A stretch of 64,000 nucleotides of DNA, from assembly GCA_002083435.1 (NCBI GenBank), contig LWDJ01000007.1, forward strand, positions 30,603-94,602. Reading direction: 5' to 3'. The DNA is from Proteobacteria bacterium SG_bin6. GTDB lineage: Bacteria > Pseudomonadota > Alphaproteobacteria > Sphingomonadales > Sphingomonadaceae. A program made the translations under genes and the position numbers. Every line of letters begins with the position of its first letter. Positions within the stretch are counted from its first letter, which is position 1. Below are positions 1 to 8,496 of this stretch, in pieces. The notes under the pieces are model-generated. The model saw nothing but the letters and a program-made list of their open reading frames with translations. It ran no database searches and was not told the DNA's origin.

Positions 1-1
1 C

Positions 2-349
2 GTCGAGCGCGCCGTCTATCGCTGGGAGCAGGGCGGCGCGGTGGATGAGATCATCTTCGATCCCTTCCTATCGCCCTATCGCCCCACGCCGATGCAGGGA
101 GCGGCGAGCGCGCCGGCAGTAACGCTCGCACCTTCCGAGCCATTGGTGATCGCCGACGCGCCGCCGCCGTGCGATCCCGACGCCCCCATGGACTTCAAGA
201 GCCAGGTTGCGCGGTTCGAACAACAGATACTAGCCAAGGCGCTCAGCCAGCACCGCTTCAACCAGCGCGCGACCGCCGAGGCACTGGGGCTCAGCTATGA
301 CCAGCTCCGCCACGCGCTGCGCCGGCACGACATGCTGCCCGGCGGCTAG
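2..349 (+). CDS. pspF: PspF-like sigma-54-dependent activator, C-terminal part (5' end cut by window)
   Basis: The open frame runs in from the window edge, so the start is missing. The last ~40 residues form a Fis-type helix-turn-helix: MDFKSQVARFEQQIL, then a helix containing RFNQRATAEALGLSYDQLRHALRRH. This layout is typical of PspF, the enhancer-binding activator of phage-shock genes, whose C-terminus binds DNA upstream of sigma-54 promoters. The preceding FDPFLSPYRP is also PspF-like. The AAA+ ATPase domain lies outside the window, so identity rests on the tail alone. Another Fis-family activator is possible but less likely. Confidence 0.75.
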   Translation, partial: VERAVYRWEQGGAVDEIIFDPFLSPYRPTPMQGAASAPAVTLAPSEPLVIADAPPPCDPDAPMDFKSQVARFEQQILAKALSQHRFNQRATAEALGLSYDQLRHALRRHDMLPGG

Positions 350-430
350 GGTTGCGCGACTCAGGCCGGGCGCCCAAGTGGGACGCGACGCTTGGGCGGC
401 CCCAAGTGCTGTATCAGAAGGAGGAACCTC

Positions 431-1039
431 ATGGCATTCGAACTCCCGCCGCTGCCCTATGATTACGAAGCGCTCGCCCCCACGATCGATGGCGAGACGA
501 TGCGCTTCCATCATGACAAGCATCACAAGGCCTATACCGACAAGCTGAACGAAGGCGTTGCCGCCAATGCTGGGCTGGCGGGCAAGAGCATCGAGGAAAT
601 TCTTGGCCAGATTTCGTCACTGCCGGCGCTCGTGCGCAACAATGGCGGTGGCTTTTGGAACCATGATTTCTTCTGGAAGATCATGGGCCCGAAAGGCGGT
701 GCGCCGAGCGGCAAGCTGGCCGAGGCGATCGCCACTTATGGCGGGCTCGACAAGCTGAAGGACGAGTTCAACAACCGCGGCGCGGGCCAGTTCGGCTCGG
801 GCTGGGCGTGGGTCGTCGCGGACGCGAACGGCACGCTCAGCGTCGGCTCGACGCCGAACCAGGATAATCCGCTGATGGATGATGTGGCGCTCAAGGGCAC
901 GCCGATCCTGGGCAACGACGTGTGGGAACACGCCTATTACCTGACCTATCGCAACGACCGTGCCGGCTATCTGAAGGCATGGTGGAACGTGGTGAACTGG
1001 GAAGAAGCCGGTCGCCGCTATGAGGCGGCCCTGGCATAA
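431..1039 (+). CDS. sodB: Superoxide dismutase, Fe/Mn family
   Basis: A 202-residue cytoplasmic enzyme converting superoxide to peroxide and oxygen. The metal ligands are visible: His27 in FHHDKHHKAY, a second His in NHDFFW, and the Asp/His pair in DVWEHAYYLTY. The C-terminal WWNVVNWEEAGRRYE is typical of the family. The ATG at 431 is preceded by a strong AGGAGG site about 7 nt upstream; an upstream in-frame extension from 392 adds residues absent from the family. Fe and Mn forms cannot be told apart here. The gene is followed by a palindromic repeat separating it from convergent yciB. Confidence 0.95.
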   Translation: MAFELPPLPYDYEALAPTIDGETMRFHHDKHHKAYTDKLNEGVAANAGLAGKSIEEILGQISSLPALVRNNGGGFWNHDFFWKIMGPKGGAPSGKLAEAIATYGGLDKLKDEFNNRGAGQFGSGWAWVVADANGTLSVGSTPNQDNPLMDDVALKGTPILGNDVWEHAYYLTYRNDRAGYLKAWWNVVNWEEAGRRYEAALA

Positions 1040-1054
1040 GCGGGAGAGCCGACG

Positions 1055-1155
1055 AGCCCCTCCCCCTCTGGGGGAGGGGTTGGGGTGGGGGAGATATTGG
1101 CGCGTTGCCCGCCCGGCGAGCACCCACCCCAAACCCCTCCCTTTGAGGGAGGGGC
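1055..1155. repeat. Palindromic intergenic repeat (REP-like), likely bidirectional terminator
   Basis: Two C-rich/G-rich palindromic blocks (1055-1090 and 1120-1155) are inverted copies of each other: GCCCCTCCC...GGGGTTGGGGTGGG on the left, CCCACCCCAAACCCCTCCC on the right. Each also contains a local hairpin. The element fills the gap between convergent sodB and yciB. Similar palindromes are scattered in many sphingomonad and caulobacterial genomes; that statement is from memory. A role as transcription barrier is inferred from position. Confidence 0.75.
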
Positions 1156-1166
1156 TTTCGTTCAGA

Positions 1167-1772
1167 TCAGCCCTTCGGCTTATCGTCCAGCTCCAGGCCA
1201 TGTTTCGTGAGCATTGGCAGGTTGGCGAGCGCGAACAGGAAAGTGAGGGGGATCACCCCCCAGGTCTTGAAATAGACCCAGGCGGTTTCCGAGAAATTGA
1301 GGCGGACGACTTCGTTAGCGATCGCGAGCGCGACGAAGAAAACCATCCAGTTCACCGTCAGCTTGCGCCACCCGATTGGCGACAAGCCCGGAAAGCTTTG
1401 CCCCAGCACCTGTTGCAGCAACGGCCGTCCGGTGGCGAGCCCGAAGGCGAGCAACGCGGCGAGGATACCGTAGATGATCGTCGGCTTCATCTGGATGAAG
1501 CGCGCATCGCGGAAATAGAGCGTCAACCCGCCGAACACGACCACCAGCACCCCGGTAAGCGCCATCATCGGCGGGATGCGCTTGTAGAGCGCGACGGCGG
1601 TAATCATTGCCGCGATCATCGCGACCATGAACACCCCGGTCGCGACCAGCAGCTTGAACAGCGCGATGCCAGGCGCGAGATTGTACGCCAAGAAGAACAA
1701 GGCCAGCGGCCCGTAATCGAGCGCGACGTTGATCCAGGGGTTCTTTTTCGCTTCGTTATTCTCGCCGTTCAA
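1167..1772 (-). CDS. yciB: YciB/IspZ inner-membrane protein (septation protein A family)
   Basis: A 201-residue protein with about five hydrophobic segments. Characteristic YciB motifs are ALFFLAYN near the N-terminus, QMKPTIIY in the middle and NEVVR plus FKTWGVIPLTF near the end. The family supports cell-envelope integrity and septation; its biochemistry is unresolved. No ATG is in frame: the best start is TTG at 1772, six bases after GGGAG, with an in-frame TAA just upstream, so this is a TTG start. Convergent with sodB. Probably co-directional with ftsY, 64 bp upstream. Confidence 0.9.
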   Translation of the reverse strand: MNGENNEAKKNPWINVALDYGPLALFFLAYNLAPGIALFKLLVATGVFMVAMIAAMITAVALYKRIPPMMALTGVLVVVFGGLTLYFRDARFIQMKPTIIYGILAALLAFGLATGRPLLQQVLGQSFPGLSPIGWRKLTVNWMVFFVALAIANEVVRLNFSETAWVYFKTWGVIPLTFLFALANLPMLTKHGLELDDKPKG

Positions 1773-1836
1773 CGGCTGCTCCCATTAACATAGTTCGACG
1801 CCGGCCCTCATAAGTCCGGCATGGCGATAGCGCCGA

Positions 1837-2757
1837 TTAGACCGGCCGATCGATCCCCGCGATGATCCGCGCCACTTCGCGCGCGTCGAACGGGCGCAGG
1901 TCCGCCATGCCTTCGCCAACGCCAATCGCATGGATCGGCAGGCCGAACTGCTCGGCCGCCGCGACCAGCACGCCCCCGCGCGCGGTGCCGTCGAGCTTGG
2001 TCATGACGAGGCCGGTAACGCCCGCCACCTCGCGGAAAATCTCGATCTGCGACAGGGCGTTCTGCCCGGTGGTCGCGTCGAGCACCAGCACCACGTCGTG
2101 CGGACTCGCAGGGTTGAGCCGGCCTAGCACACGGCGGATCTTGGCCAGCTCGTCCATCAGCTCGCGCTTGTTCTGGAGGCGCCCGGCGGTGTCGACGATC
2201 AGGGCGTCGGTGCCAACGGCAGTCGCCTGTTTCACCGCCTCGAACACCACCCCCGCCGCGTCGCCGCCTTCGGGTCCGCGCACGATCGGCACGCCGACGC
2301 GATCGGCCCAGGTGGCGAGCTGCCCGATCGCGGCCGCGCGGAAGGTGTCGCCGGCGGCCAGCATCACCGCATAATCCTGTTCGGTGAACAGATGCGCGAG
2401 CTTGGCGATGGTCGTGGTCTTGCCGGAGCCGTTGACGCCGATCACCAGCACGACATGCGGGCGCGGAAAGGCGCTGATTTCCAGGGCGCGCGCCACCGGG
2501 GCGAGGGTGCGCTCGATCTCCTCGGCCACAATCAGGCGGATGCCGAGTTCCTCCAGGTTGCGTTCGAAGCTGCCCTCGGCCAGGCGCGCCCGAATGCGGG
2601 CGGCGGTCGCGGGGCCGAGATCGGAGGCGATCAGCGCTTCCTCGATCTCGTCGAGCGTCGCTTCGTCGAGCTTGGCGGTGCCGAAGCTCGCCAGGTTGCC
2701 GAGCAGCCGGTCGGAAGTGCGGCGGAAGCCGCCGAGCAGCTTGTCGTGCCAGCTCAT
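1837..2757 (-). CDS. ftsY: Signal recognition particle receptor FtsY
   Basis: A 306-residue SRP GTPase that docks ribosome-SRP complexes at the membrane. The NG domain is complete: a helical N domain, P-loop GVNGSGKTTTIAKLA, DTAGRLQNK, TKLDGTARGG and a C-terminal GVGEGMADLRPF. The acidic A domain found in E. coli FtsY is absent, as in many alphaproteobacteria. The ATG at 2757 overlaps the mtaB stop by four bases (ATGA), indicating translational coupling. A longer frame to 2931 encodes only low-complexity residues and is rejected. Partner Ffh is encoded at 5855-7333 and the SRP RNA at 37940-38029. Confidence 0.95.
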   Translation of the reverse strand: MSWHDKLLGGFRRTSDRLLGNLASFGTAKLDEATLDEIEEALIASDLGPATAARIRARLAEGSFERNLEELGIRLIVAEEIERTLAPVARALEISAFPRPHVVLVIGVNGSGKTTTIAKLAHLFTEQDYAVMLAAGDTFRAAAIGQLATWADRVGVPIVRGPEGGDAAGVVFEAVKQATAVGTDALIVDTAGRLQNKRELMDELAKIRRVLGRLNPASPHDVVLVLDATTGQNALSQIEIFREVAGVTGLVMTKLDGTARGGVLVAAAEQFGLPIHAIGVGEGMADLRPFDAREVARIIAGIDRPV

Positions 2758-4001
2758 TCGGCCTCTCCCAGCAGGCGGACACCGTCGTCGCCGGTGATGC
2801 GGACCGGGACGATCGCGCCGACCGGGGCGGGTGTTGCCAAGCGGACTTCGGCATGGTTCGGGGCATGGCCGCGGTCGCCGGGGCGCTCGATGAGCACCGC
2901 CGGGGCAGTCCCGTGCTGCCCCGAGAGCCACGCCGCGCGCCGCGAAGCCGCCGCCGCGCGCAGCCGGGCAGCGCGGGACTTTACCGTGCGCGCCGGAACC
3001 TGCGGCATCCGTGCGGCGGGGGTGCCGGGGCGCGGCGAATAGGGAAAGATGTGCGCGTGGACGATCTCGCCCTCGGCGATCAGGTTCAGCGTGTTCTCGA
3101 ACATGGCCTCGGTTTCGGTGGGAAAGCCCGCGATCAGATCGGCGCCGATCGCGACGTCGCGCCGCGCCTTCACCCGCTCGATCACCCGCAAGGCGTCGGC
3201 GCGGGCGTGGCGGCGCTTCATCCGCTTCAGGATCAGATCGTCGCCCGCCTGGAGCGACAGATGGAGGTGCGGCATCACCCGCGCCTCGCCGGTGATGAGA
3301 TCGAACAGCCGGTCGTCGATCTCGATCGAATCGAGCGACGACAGGCGCAGCCGTTCGAGCCGGGGGACGTGGCGCAGGATGCGCTCGACCAGCGCGCCCA
3401 GGCTCGGCGTGCCGGGAAGATCGGGGCCATAGCTCGTCAGGTCCACGCCGGTCAGCACCACCTCGCGGTGGCCGGCCTCGACCAGCCCGGCGACGCGCTC
3501 GACCACCGCCCCGGCGGGCGCCGAGCGGCTGTTGCCGCGGCCATAGGGGATCACGCAGAAGGTGCAGCGGTGATCGCAGCCATTCTGCACCTCGACGAAG
3601 GCGCGGACATGGCCTGCGAAGCTCCCCGCCAGATGCGGCGCGGTCTCGCGGACGCTGAAGATGTCGGCCACCTGCACCCGATCGGGCGCGGCCCAGGCGG
3701 CGGGGCTAAGCTTCTCGCCATTGCCGATCACCCGGTCTACCTCGGGCATCGCCGCGAAGCCCGCCGGGTCGATCTGCGCGGCGCAGCCGGTGACGATCAG
3801 TTCGGCCGCGGGATGCGCGCGCCGAGCCTTGCGGATCGCCGCGCGGGTTTCGGCGACCGCGCTCTGGGTAACGGCGCAGCTGTTGACGATCACCCGCTCG
3901 CCCGCGCCCGGCCCCGTTTTCGACAGGGCGCGCAAACTCTCGCTCTCGGCGAGGTTCAGCCGGCAGCCAAGCGTGATGATGTGGGGGGCGGGGGCGGACA
4001 T
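2754..4001 (-). CDS. mtaB: tRNA (N6-L-threonylcarbamoyladenosine-37-C2) methylthiotransferase MtaB
   Basis: A 415-residue radical-SAM methylthiotransferase that converts t6A to ms2t6A at position 37 of tRNA. The N-terminal domain shows three cluster cysteines (TLGCRLN, VNSCAV, VTGCAAQ). The radical-SAM motif CDHRCTFC follows near residues 141-148, and a TRAM-like C-terminus is present. The SAM half-cluster context PYGRG and GVDLTSYG fits MtaB rather than MiaB or RimO. It is the upstream partner of ftsY, sharing ATGA. Confidence 0.93.
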   Translation of the reverse strand: MSAPAPHIITLGCRLNLAESESLRALSKTGPGAGERVIVNSCAVTQSAVAETRAAIRKARRAHPAAELIVTGCAAQIDPAGFAAMPEVDRVIGNGEKLSPAAWAAPDRVQVADIFSVRETAPHLAGSFAGHVRAFVEVQNGCDHRCTFCVIPYGRGNSRSAPAGAVVERVAGLVEAGHREVVLTGVDLTSYGPDLPGTPSLGALVERILRHVPRLERLRLSSLDSIEIDDRLFDLITGEARVMPHLHLSLQAGDDLILKRMKRRHARADALRVIERVKARRDVAIGADLIAGFPTETEAMFENTLNLIAEGEIVHAHIFPYSPRPGTPAARMPQVPARTVKSRAARLRAAAASRRAAWLSGQHGTAPAVLIERPGDRGHAPNHAEVRLATPAPVGAIVPVRITGDDGVRLLGEAE

Positions 4002-4067
4002 CGCCCGGCTCCTCTAGGGTGCCGGGCGCGCGAAGTCCATGTCAGCCGGAGGCGTCGACCGGCGACG

Positions 4068-5645
4068 TCAGCCGGCGGCGGCGCGGGGCGCGGACGGCAG
4101 CGCGCCGCGCAGCAGGCGGCGCTCCGCTAGCATCGTCCGCGCGGCGGCGGGGGCCATCGGCTGACCATAGAGATAGCCCTGCGCGCGCTGGCAGCCCATC
4201 GCCTTCAGCCGTTCGGCGATGGCGCCATCGCGCACCCCTTCCGCGATCACCGGCAGGTTGAGGCTTTCGGCGAGCCGCAGGATGGCGTTCACCACCGAGG
4301 CGCTGTCGCTGCTGTCGTTGAGCGTGCCGACATAGGCGCAATCGATCTTCAGCCGATCGAGCGGCAGCGCGCGCAGGTGCGAGAGCGACGAGTAGCCCGT
4401 GCCGAAATCATCGAGCACCAGCTTCACCCCCTGGTCCTTGAGGCTGGTGAGGGTGGACTGGGCGAGCGGCAGGTTGTCGATCAGCGCCGCCTCGGTGATC
4501 TCCAGCTCCAGCCGGTGGGCGGGGAAGCCGGTTTCGGTGAGCAGCTTCACGATCTTCTGGGCTAGCCATGCGTCCTTCAACTGCGCCGGCGACAGGTTCA
4601 CCGCCACGCTCAACTCCGCGTCCCAATCGCGTGCCTGGGCGAAGGCCTGGAGCATCAGCGCCAGCGAAAGCTGGTCGATCAAACCGCTTTCCTCGGCGAT
4701 CGGGATGAAGCGATCGGGCGTCAGCGGTGGCTGGTTGGGCCGTTCCCAGCGCGCGAGCGCCTCGAAGCCAGTGAGCGCGCCGGTCGCGAGATCCACTTGC
4801 GGCTCGAAATAGGGCACGATCTCGTGCCGGGGAATCGCGACGCGTAGCGCCCGCTCGACCGCGTTGCGCGCTTCCAGCTCGCGCGCCATCGCCGCCTCGA
4901 ACCAGATGATCGGGGCCGATTCCGCGCTCTTCGCGGCCGCCAGCGCGATGCTCGCCGCGCGGACGAGCGAATCGACCTGCCAGCCCGCGGCGTCGCTGCG
5001 GGCGATGCCGATTACCGCCTCCACCTGGAGCGGCCGGCCATCGACCTGGAATGGCTCGGCGAGCCGCGCGGCGAGCCGCTCGGCGAAGCGATCGACGGTT
5101 TCGGGATAACTTGGCTCGACCGGCAACAGGCACGCGAATTCGGTGCCCGACAGCCGCGCGACCGGCGCGCCATGCGGCGATGCCTCGACCACTTCGCCCG
5201 CGATCGCCTTCACCAGCGCATCGCCCACCGCATGGCCGTGCAGATCGTTCACCCGTTTGACGCGATCGACGTCGATCAGCACCAGCGCCGCCAGCCGGTT
5301 GCGGCCGCGCGCCTGGGCGATCGCGGCGGCGCCCGCCTCGCCGAACGCGCGGCGCGCCAGCAGGCCGGTGAGCGCGTCGTGGCCCGAAACCAGCGCGCGC
5401 GTCTGCGCTGCCTTCAATTCCTCGACCAGCGCGCGCTGCCGCCGCCAGCCGAGCAGGATCAAGGCGATGTTGAGCAGCAACGCGATGGTCAGCCCGCGAT
5501 CGAGCGACGCGCCTTGCTGGCTGCGGGCGAAAGCGAGCGAGAGCACCGCGCTGGCCGTCGCCACGAACACCAGGATCGCCAGCAGGGTGATGCCGGTCGT
5601 CAACTGGCCAAGCGGGCGGGCGATCCGAAGGGGCGGCGTGGTCAT
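4068..5645 (-). CDS. Membrane GGDEF/EAL protein, predicted c-di-GMP phosphodiesterase with dead GGDEF
   Basis: A 525-residue protein: two N-terminal hydrophobic segments (about 13-40 and 48-66), a GGDEF-fold domain (about 90-250) and an EAL domain (about 275-510). The GGDEF signature is degraded to SGTEF near residue 165, so cyclase activity is unlikely. The EAL domain keeps ExLxR as EALAR, plus VNLSPAQL, ELEITEAAL and DDFGTGYSSL, so c-di-GMP hydrolysis is expected. The start ATG at 5645 is the first in frame. It lies 66 bp upstream of mtaB on the same strand and is divergent from ffh. The target process is not evident. Confidence 0.9.
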   Translation of the reverse strand: MTTPPLRIARPLGQLTTGITLLAILVFVATASAVLSLAFARSQQGASLDRGLTIALLLNIALILLGWRRQRALVEELKAAQTRALVSGHDALTGLLARRAFGEAGAAAIAQARGRNRLAALVLIDVDRVKRVNDLHGHAVGDALVKAIAGEVVEASPHGAPVARLSGTEFACLLPVEPSYPETVDRFAERLAARLAEPFQVDGRPLQVEAVIGIARSDAAGWQVDSLVRAASIALAAAKSAESAPIIWFEAAMARELEARNAVERALRVAIPRHEIVPYFEPQVDLATGALTGFEALARWERPNQPPLTPDRFIPIAEESGLIDQLSLALMLQAFAQARDWDAELSVAVNLSPAQLKDAWLAQKIVKLLTETGFPAHRLELEITEAALIDNLPLAQSTLTSLKDQGVKLVLDDFGTGYSSLSHLRALPLDRLKIDCAYVGTLNDSSDSASVVNAILRLAESLNLPVIAEGVRDGAIAERLKAMGCQRAQGYLYGQPMAPAAARTMLAERRLLRGALPSAPRAAAG

Positions 5646-5854
5646 GCTGCGCCATTCTTGCCATAGGGGCGGTCAATGGCGGGTTAAAGGCGGCCCATTG
5701 CCAAGCGGCACATTCTGGATTAAGCGCCGCCGCCTGACCGTTTCCATGCGAAACGCTGGACGCGCGCCCAAATGGCGCGCACACGCTGGCCGACGAGGTT
5801 TCGTCCGCCGGCGTTTCTTGCGTTTGGCGCGGGGCCGGCTCGGCAGGAGTGATT

Positions 5855-7333
5855 ATGTTCGAAAGTCTCAGCGATCGCCTTGGCGGCGTGTTCGATCGGC
5901 TTCGGGGGCGCGGCGCGCTGACCGAGGCGGACGTGCGCGCGGCGATGCGCGAGGTGCGGATCGCCCTGCTCGAAGCCGATGTCGCGCTGCCGGTCGCGCG
6001 TGATTTCGTCGACAAGGTGACCGAGCAGGCGGTTGGCCAGCAGGTGCTGCGCTCGGTCACGCCGGGGCAGCAGGTCGTCAAGATCGTCAACGACGCGCTC
6101 GCCGAGATGCTGGGCGGCGGCGAGGTCGGGCTCGAGATCGACGTTACCCCGCCGGCGATCGTGATGCTCGTCGGCCTCCAGGGCTCGGGCAAGACGACGA
6201 CCACCGCCAAGCTCGCCAAGCGGCTGGCGGGGCGCGAGCGCAAGAAGGTGCTGATGGCGTCCTTGGACGTCAACCGCCCCGCCGCGCAGGAGCAGCTGGC
6301 GACTTTGGGCAAGCAGGTCGAGGTGGCGACGCTGCCGATCGTCCCGGGTCAGCCCCCGGTCGATATCGCGCGGCGCGCGGTGCAGGCGGCGAAGCTGCAG
6401 GGCTATGACGTGCTGATGCTCGACACCGCCGGGCGGCTCCACGTCGACCAGGCGCTGATGGACGAGATGAAGGCGATCGCCGAGATCGCCCGGCCCAATG
6501 AAATCCTGCTCGTGGTCGACGCGCTTACCGGGCAGGACGCGGTGAACGTCGCGCAGAATTTCAGTTCGCAGGTGCCGCTCACCGGCGTGGTGCTCACCCG
6601 GATGGACGGCGACGCGCGCGGCGGCGCGGCGCTGTCGATGCGCGCGGTCACCGGCAAGCCGATCAAGTTCGCCGGCACCGGCGAGAAGATGGACGGGCTC
6701 GAAGCCTTCCATCCCGGCCGCGTCGCCGGGCGCATCCTGGGCATGGGCGATGTCGTCAGCCTGGTCGAAAAGGCCGCCGAAGCGATCGAGCAGGAAGATG
6801 CCGAGCGCATGGCGAAGCGGCTCGCCAAGGGCGAGTTCGACATGAACGACCTGAAGGGTCAGCTCCAGCAGATGCGCAAGATGGGCGGTCTGGGCGCGCT
6901 CGCCGGCATGATCCCGGGGATGAAGAAGGCGCAAGCCGCGATGGCCGCCGGCGCGATGGACGAGCGCATCCTGGTGCGGATGGAAGCCATGATCGGTTCG
7001 ATGACGCCCAAGGAGCGCGCCAAGCCCGAACTGCTCAACGCCAAGCGCAAGATCCGCGTCGCCAAGGGCAGCGGCACCACCGTGCAAGAGGTGAATAAGC
7101 TGCTGAAGATGCACCAGGACATGGCCACCGCGATGAAGCGCCTGAAGAAGATGGGCGGCATCAAGGGGATGATGGCGATGCTCGGCAAGGGCGGCATGGG
7201 CGGGCTGGGCAACGCGCTCGGCGGCCCGGACCTGGGCGAGATGATGGGCCAGGCCGATGGCGTGCCCGGCCTGCCTGGGATGCCTAAGATGCCGCCGGGC
7301 TTTCAGAATTTCATGAAGACCAAGAAGAAATAA
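5855..7333 (+). CDS. ffh: Signal recognition particle protein Ffh
   Basis: A 492-residue SRP54 homologue that binds signal sequences and the SRP RNA. The N-terminal MFESLSDRLGGVFDRL, P-loop GLQGSGKTTTTAKLAKRL, DTAGRLHVD, TRMDGDARGG and GTGEKMDGLE mark the NG domain. The M domain is methionine-rich and ends in GMPKMPPGFQNFMK. ATG at 5855 follows AGGAG by five bases; an in-frame GTG at 5849 is too close to that site. First gene of the ffh-rpsP-rimM-trmD-rplS run. Confidence 0.97.
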   Translation: MFESLSDRLGGVFDRLRGRGALTEADVRAAMREVRIALLEADVALPVARDFVDKVTEQAVGQQVLRSVTPGQQVVKIVNDALAEMLGGGEVGLEIDVTPPAIVMLVGLQGSGKTTTTAKLAKRLAGRERKKVLMASLDVNRPAAQEQLATLGKQVEVATLPIVPGQPPVDIARRAVQAAKLQGYDVLMLDTAGRLHVDQALMDEMKAIAEIARPNEILLVVDALTGQDAVNVAQNFSSQVPLTGVVLTRMDGDARGGAALSMRAVTGKPIKFAGTGEKMDGLEAFHPGRVAGRILGMGDVVSLVEKAAEAIEQEDAERMAKRLAKGEFDMNDLKGQLQQMRKMGGLGALAGMIPGMKKAQAAMAAGAMDERILVRMEAMIGSMTPKERAKPELLNAKRKIRVAKGSGTTVQEVNKLLKMHQDMATAMKRLKKMGGIKGMMAMLGKGGMGGLGNALGGPDLGEMMGQADGVPGLPGMPKMPPGFQNFMKTKKK

Positions 7334-7359
7334 CTCCAGATTGTTGAAAAGGAAGATCA

Positions 7360-7746
7360 ATGGCACTCAGCATTCGTCTGTCGCGTGGTGGCTCGAAGAA
7401 GCGCCCCTATTACCGCATCGTCGTCGCCGACGCGCGCGCGCCGCGTGACGGCCGCTTCATCGAGAAGATCGGCAGCTTCAACCCGCTGCTGGCGAAGGAC
7501 AGCCCCGAGCGCGTGAAGCTCGAGGCCGAGCGCGCCGCGCACTGGCTCAAGATGGGCGCGCAGCCGACCGATCGCGTCGCGCGCTTCCTCGATGCCGCCG
7601 GCCTGCGCGAGCGCACCGCGCGCAACAACCCCAAAAAGGCGGAGCCCGGCGAAAAGGCCAAGGAGCGCGCCGAGGAGCGCGCGGCCAAGCTCGCCGCCGC
7701 GCAGGAAGCGGCGAACGCCCCGGCCGAGGAAGCCGCCGAGGCGTGA
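7360..7746 (+). CDS. rpsP: 30S ribosomal protein S16
   Basis: A 128-residue protein beginning MALSIRLSRGGSKKRPYYRIVVAD, diagnostic of S16. The conserved core is followed by a ~50-residue Lys/Glu/Ala-rich tail (KAEPGEKAKERAEERAAKL), an extension common in alphaproteobacterial S16. It lies 26 bp after ffh with AAAGGAAG upstream of the ATG, so the two are probably cotranscribed. Confidence 0.97.
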   Translation: MALSIRLSRGGSKKRPYYRIVVADARAPRDGRFIEKIGSFNPLLAKDSPERVKLEAERAAHWLKMGAQPTDRVARFLDAAGLRERTARNNPKKAEPGEKAKERAEERAAKLAAAQEAANAPAEEAAEA

Positions 7747-7794
7747 GGCGATTGCGCGGCATCATGCGTTCATCGGGCAACGGCCAAGGAGCGC

Positions 7795-7953
7795 ATGATG
7801 CCAGCCGATCCCAAACAGGCCCCGCCGCCTTTGGAAGCCGAGCGTGACGCGCCCGGCCAGACCGAGATCAACCCGACCGGCGTCTCGACCGAAGCGCCCG
7901 CCGAGGGCGACGATGCCGAGCCCGAACCCGACCCCGGCTCCCCCCAGGGCTGA
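7795..7953 (+). CDS. Small acidic proline-rich hypothetical protein
   Basis: A 52-codon frame starting MMPADPKQAPPP and ending in an acidic Asp/Glu/Pro tail. It is preceded by AAGGAG five bases upstream of the ATG, a better ribosome site than that of rimM. Its 3' end overlaps the rimM start by 41 bp in another frame. No domain is recognisable and the composition suggests disorder. It may be a real micro-protein or a leader that couples translation into rimM. Confidence 0.45.
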   Translation: MMPADPKQAPPPLEAERDAPGQTEINPTGVSTEAPAEGDDAEPEPDPGSPQG

Positions 7954-8428
7954 GGGCGCGCGCGAGGTCGTGCTCGCCGCGGTGATCGGCGCGCACGGGC
8001 TTGCGGGCGAGGTGCGGCTGAAGCGCTTCGCCGATGATCTTGGCGCCTATCGCGTCTTCAATGGCGGCGCGTTGACGCTCGTCGCCTTGCGGGAGGGACC
8101 GAACGGCGCGATCGCCCGCTTCGCCGAAGTGAGCGACCGCAACGCCGCCGAGGCGCTGCGCGGCACCCAGCTCACCGTTCCGCGCAGCGCGCTGCCGCCG
8201 CTGGGGGAGGGGGAATATTATCACGTCGATCTGATCGGGCTGGCGGTGGAAACCGATGCCGGCATCCCGGTCGGCCGCGTGGTCGCGGTGGAGAATTTCG
8301 GCGCGGGCGACGTGATCGAGATCGAGCGCGATGGCGGCGGCCGCTTCATGGTGCCGATGCGACCCGAGGCGGTGATCGCGTGGGATGACGCGCGGCTGGT
8401 GGTGACGGCGGCATTCGCCGACGCGTGA
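7913..8428 (+). CDS. rimM: Ribosome maturation factor RimM
   Basis: About 171 residues. The N-terminal RimM domain reads VVLAAVIGAHGLAGEVRLKRF and the PRC-barrel domain contains EYYHVDLIGLAVE and GRVVAVENFGAGDVIEI, ending in the typical RFMVPM. It assists 16S rRNA processing and 30S head assembly through S19. ATG at 7913 gives a short disordered leader before the domain; an upstream GTG frame at 7844 adds only Arg/Pro-rich shadow sequence. Its usual neighbour trmD is displaced 2.2 kb downstream by four extra genes. Confidence 0.92.
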   Translation: MPSPNPTPAPPRAEGAREVVLAAVIGAHGLAGEVRLKRFADDLGAYRVFNGGALTLVALREGPNGAIARFAEVSDRNAAEALRGTQLTVPRSALPPLGEGEYYHVDLIGLAVETDAGIPVGRVVAVENFGAGDVIEIERDGGGRFMVPMRPEAVIAWDDARLVVTAAFADA

Positions 8429-8461
8429 TCCTGATCCCCCGCGTAGCCGGTAGTACAACCC

Positions 8462-8492
8462 TTGACAAATAACTCCTACTTATCTAGTAGGA
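8462..8492 (+). promoter_or_regulatory. Putative promoter with palindromic operator
   Basis: A perfect -35 hexamer TTGACA (8462-8467) is followed by the inverted repeat TCCTACT-TATCT-AGTAGGA (8474-8492). The right arm also carries the AGGA ribosome site of the gene starting at 8497. No convincing -10 box is visible; TAGTAG at 8485 has the right spacing but matches poorly. A repressor bound here could block both polymerase and ribosome. This is inference from layout only. Confidence 0.5.
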
Positions 8493-8496
8493 ATAC

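Noticed and set aside
5720..7366. 548-codon minus-strand frame opposite ffh
   Set aside because: Antisense shadow of ffh.
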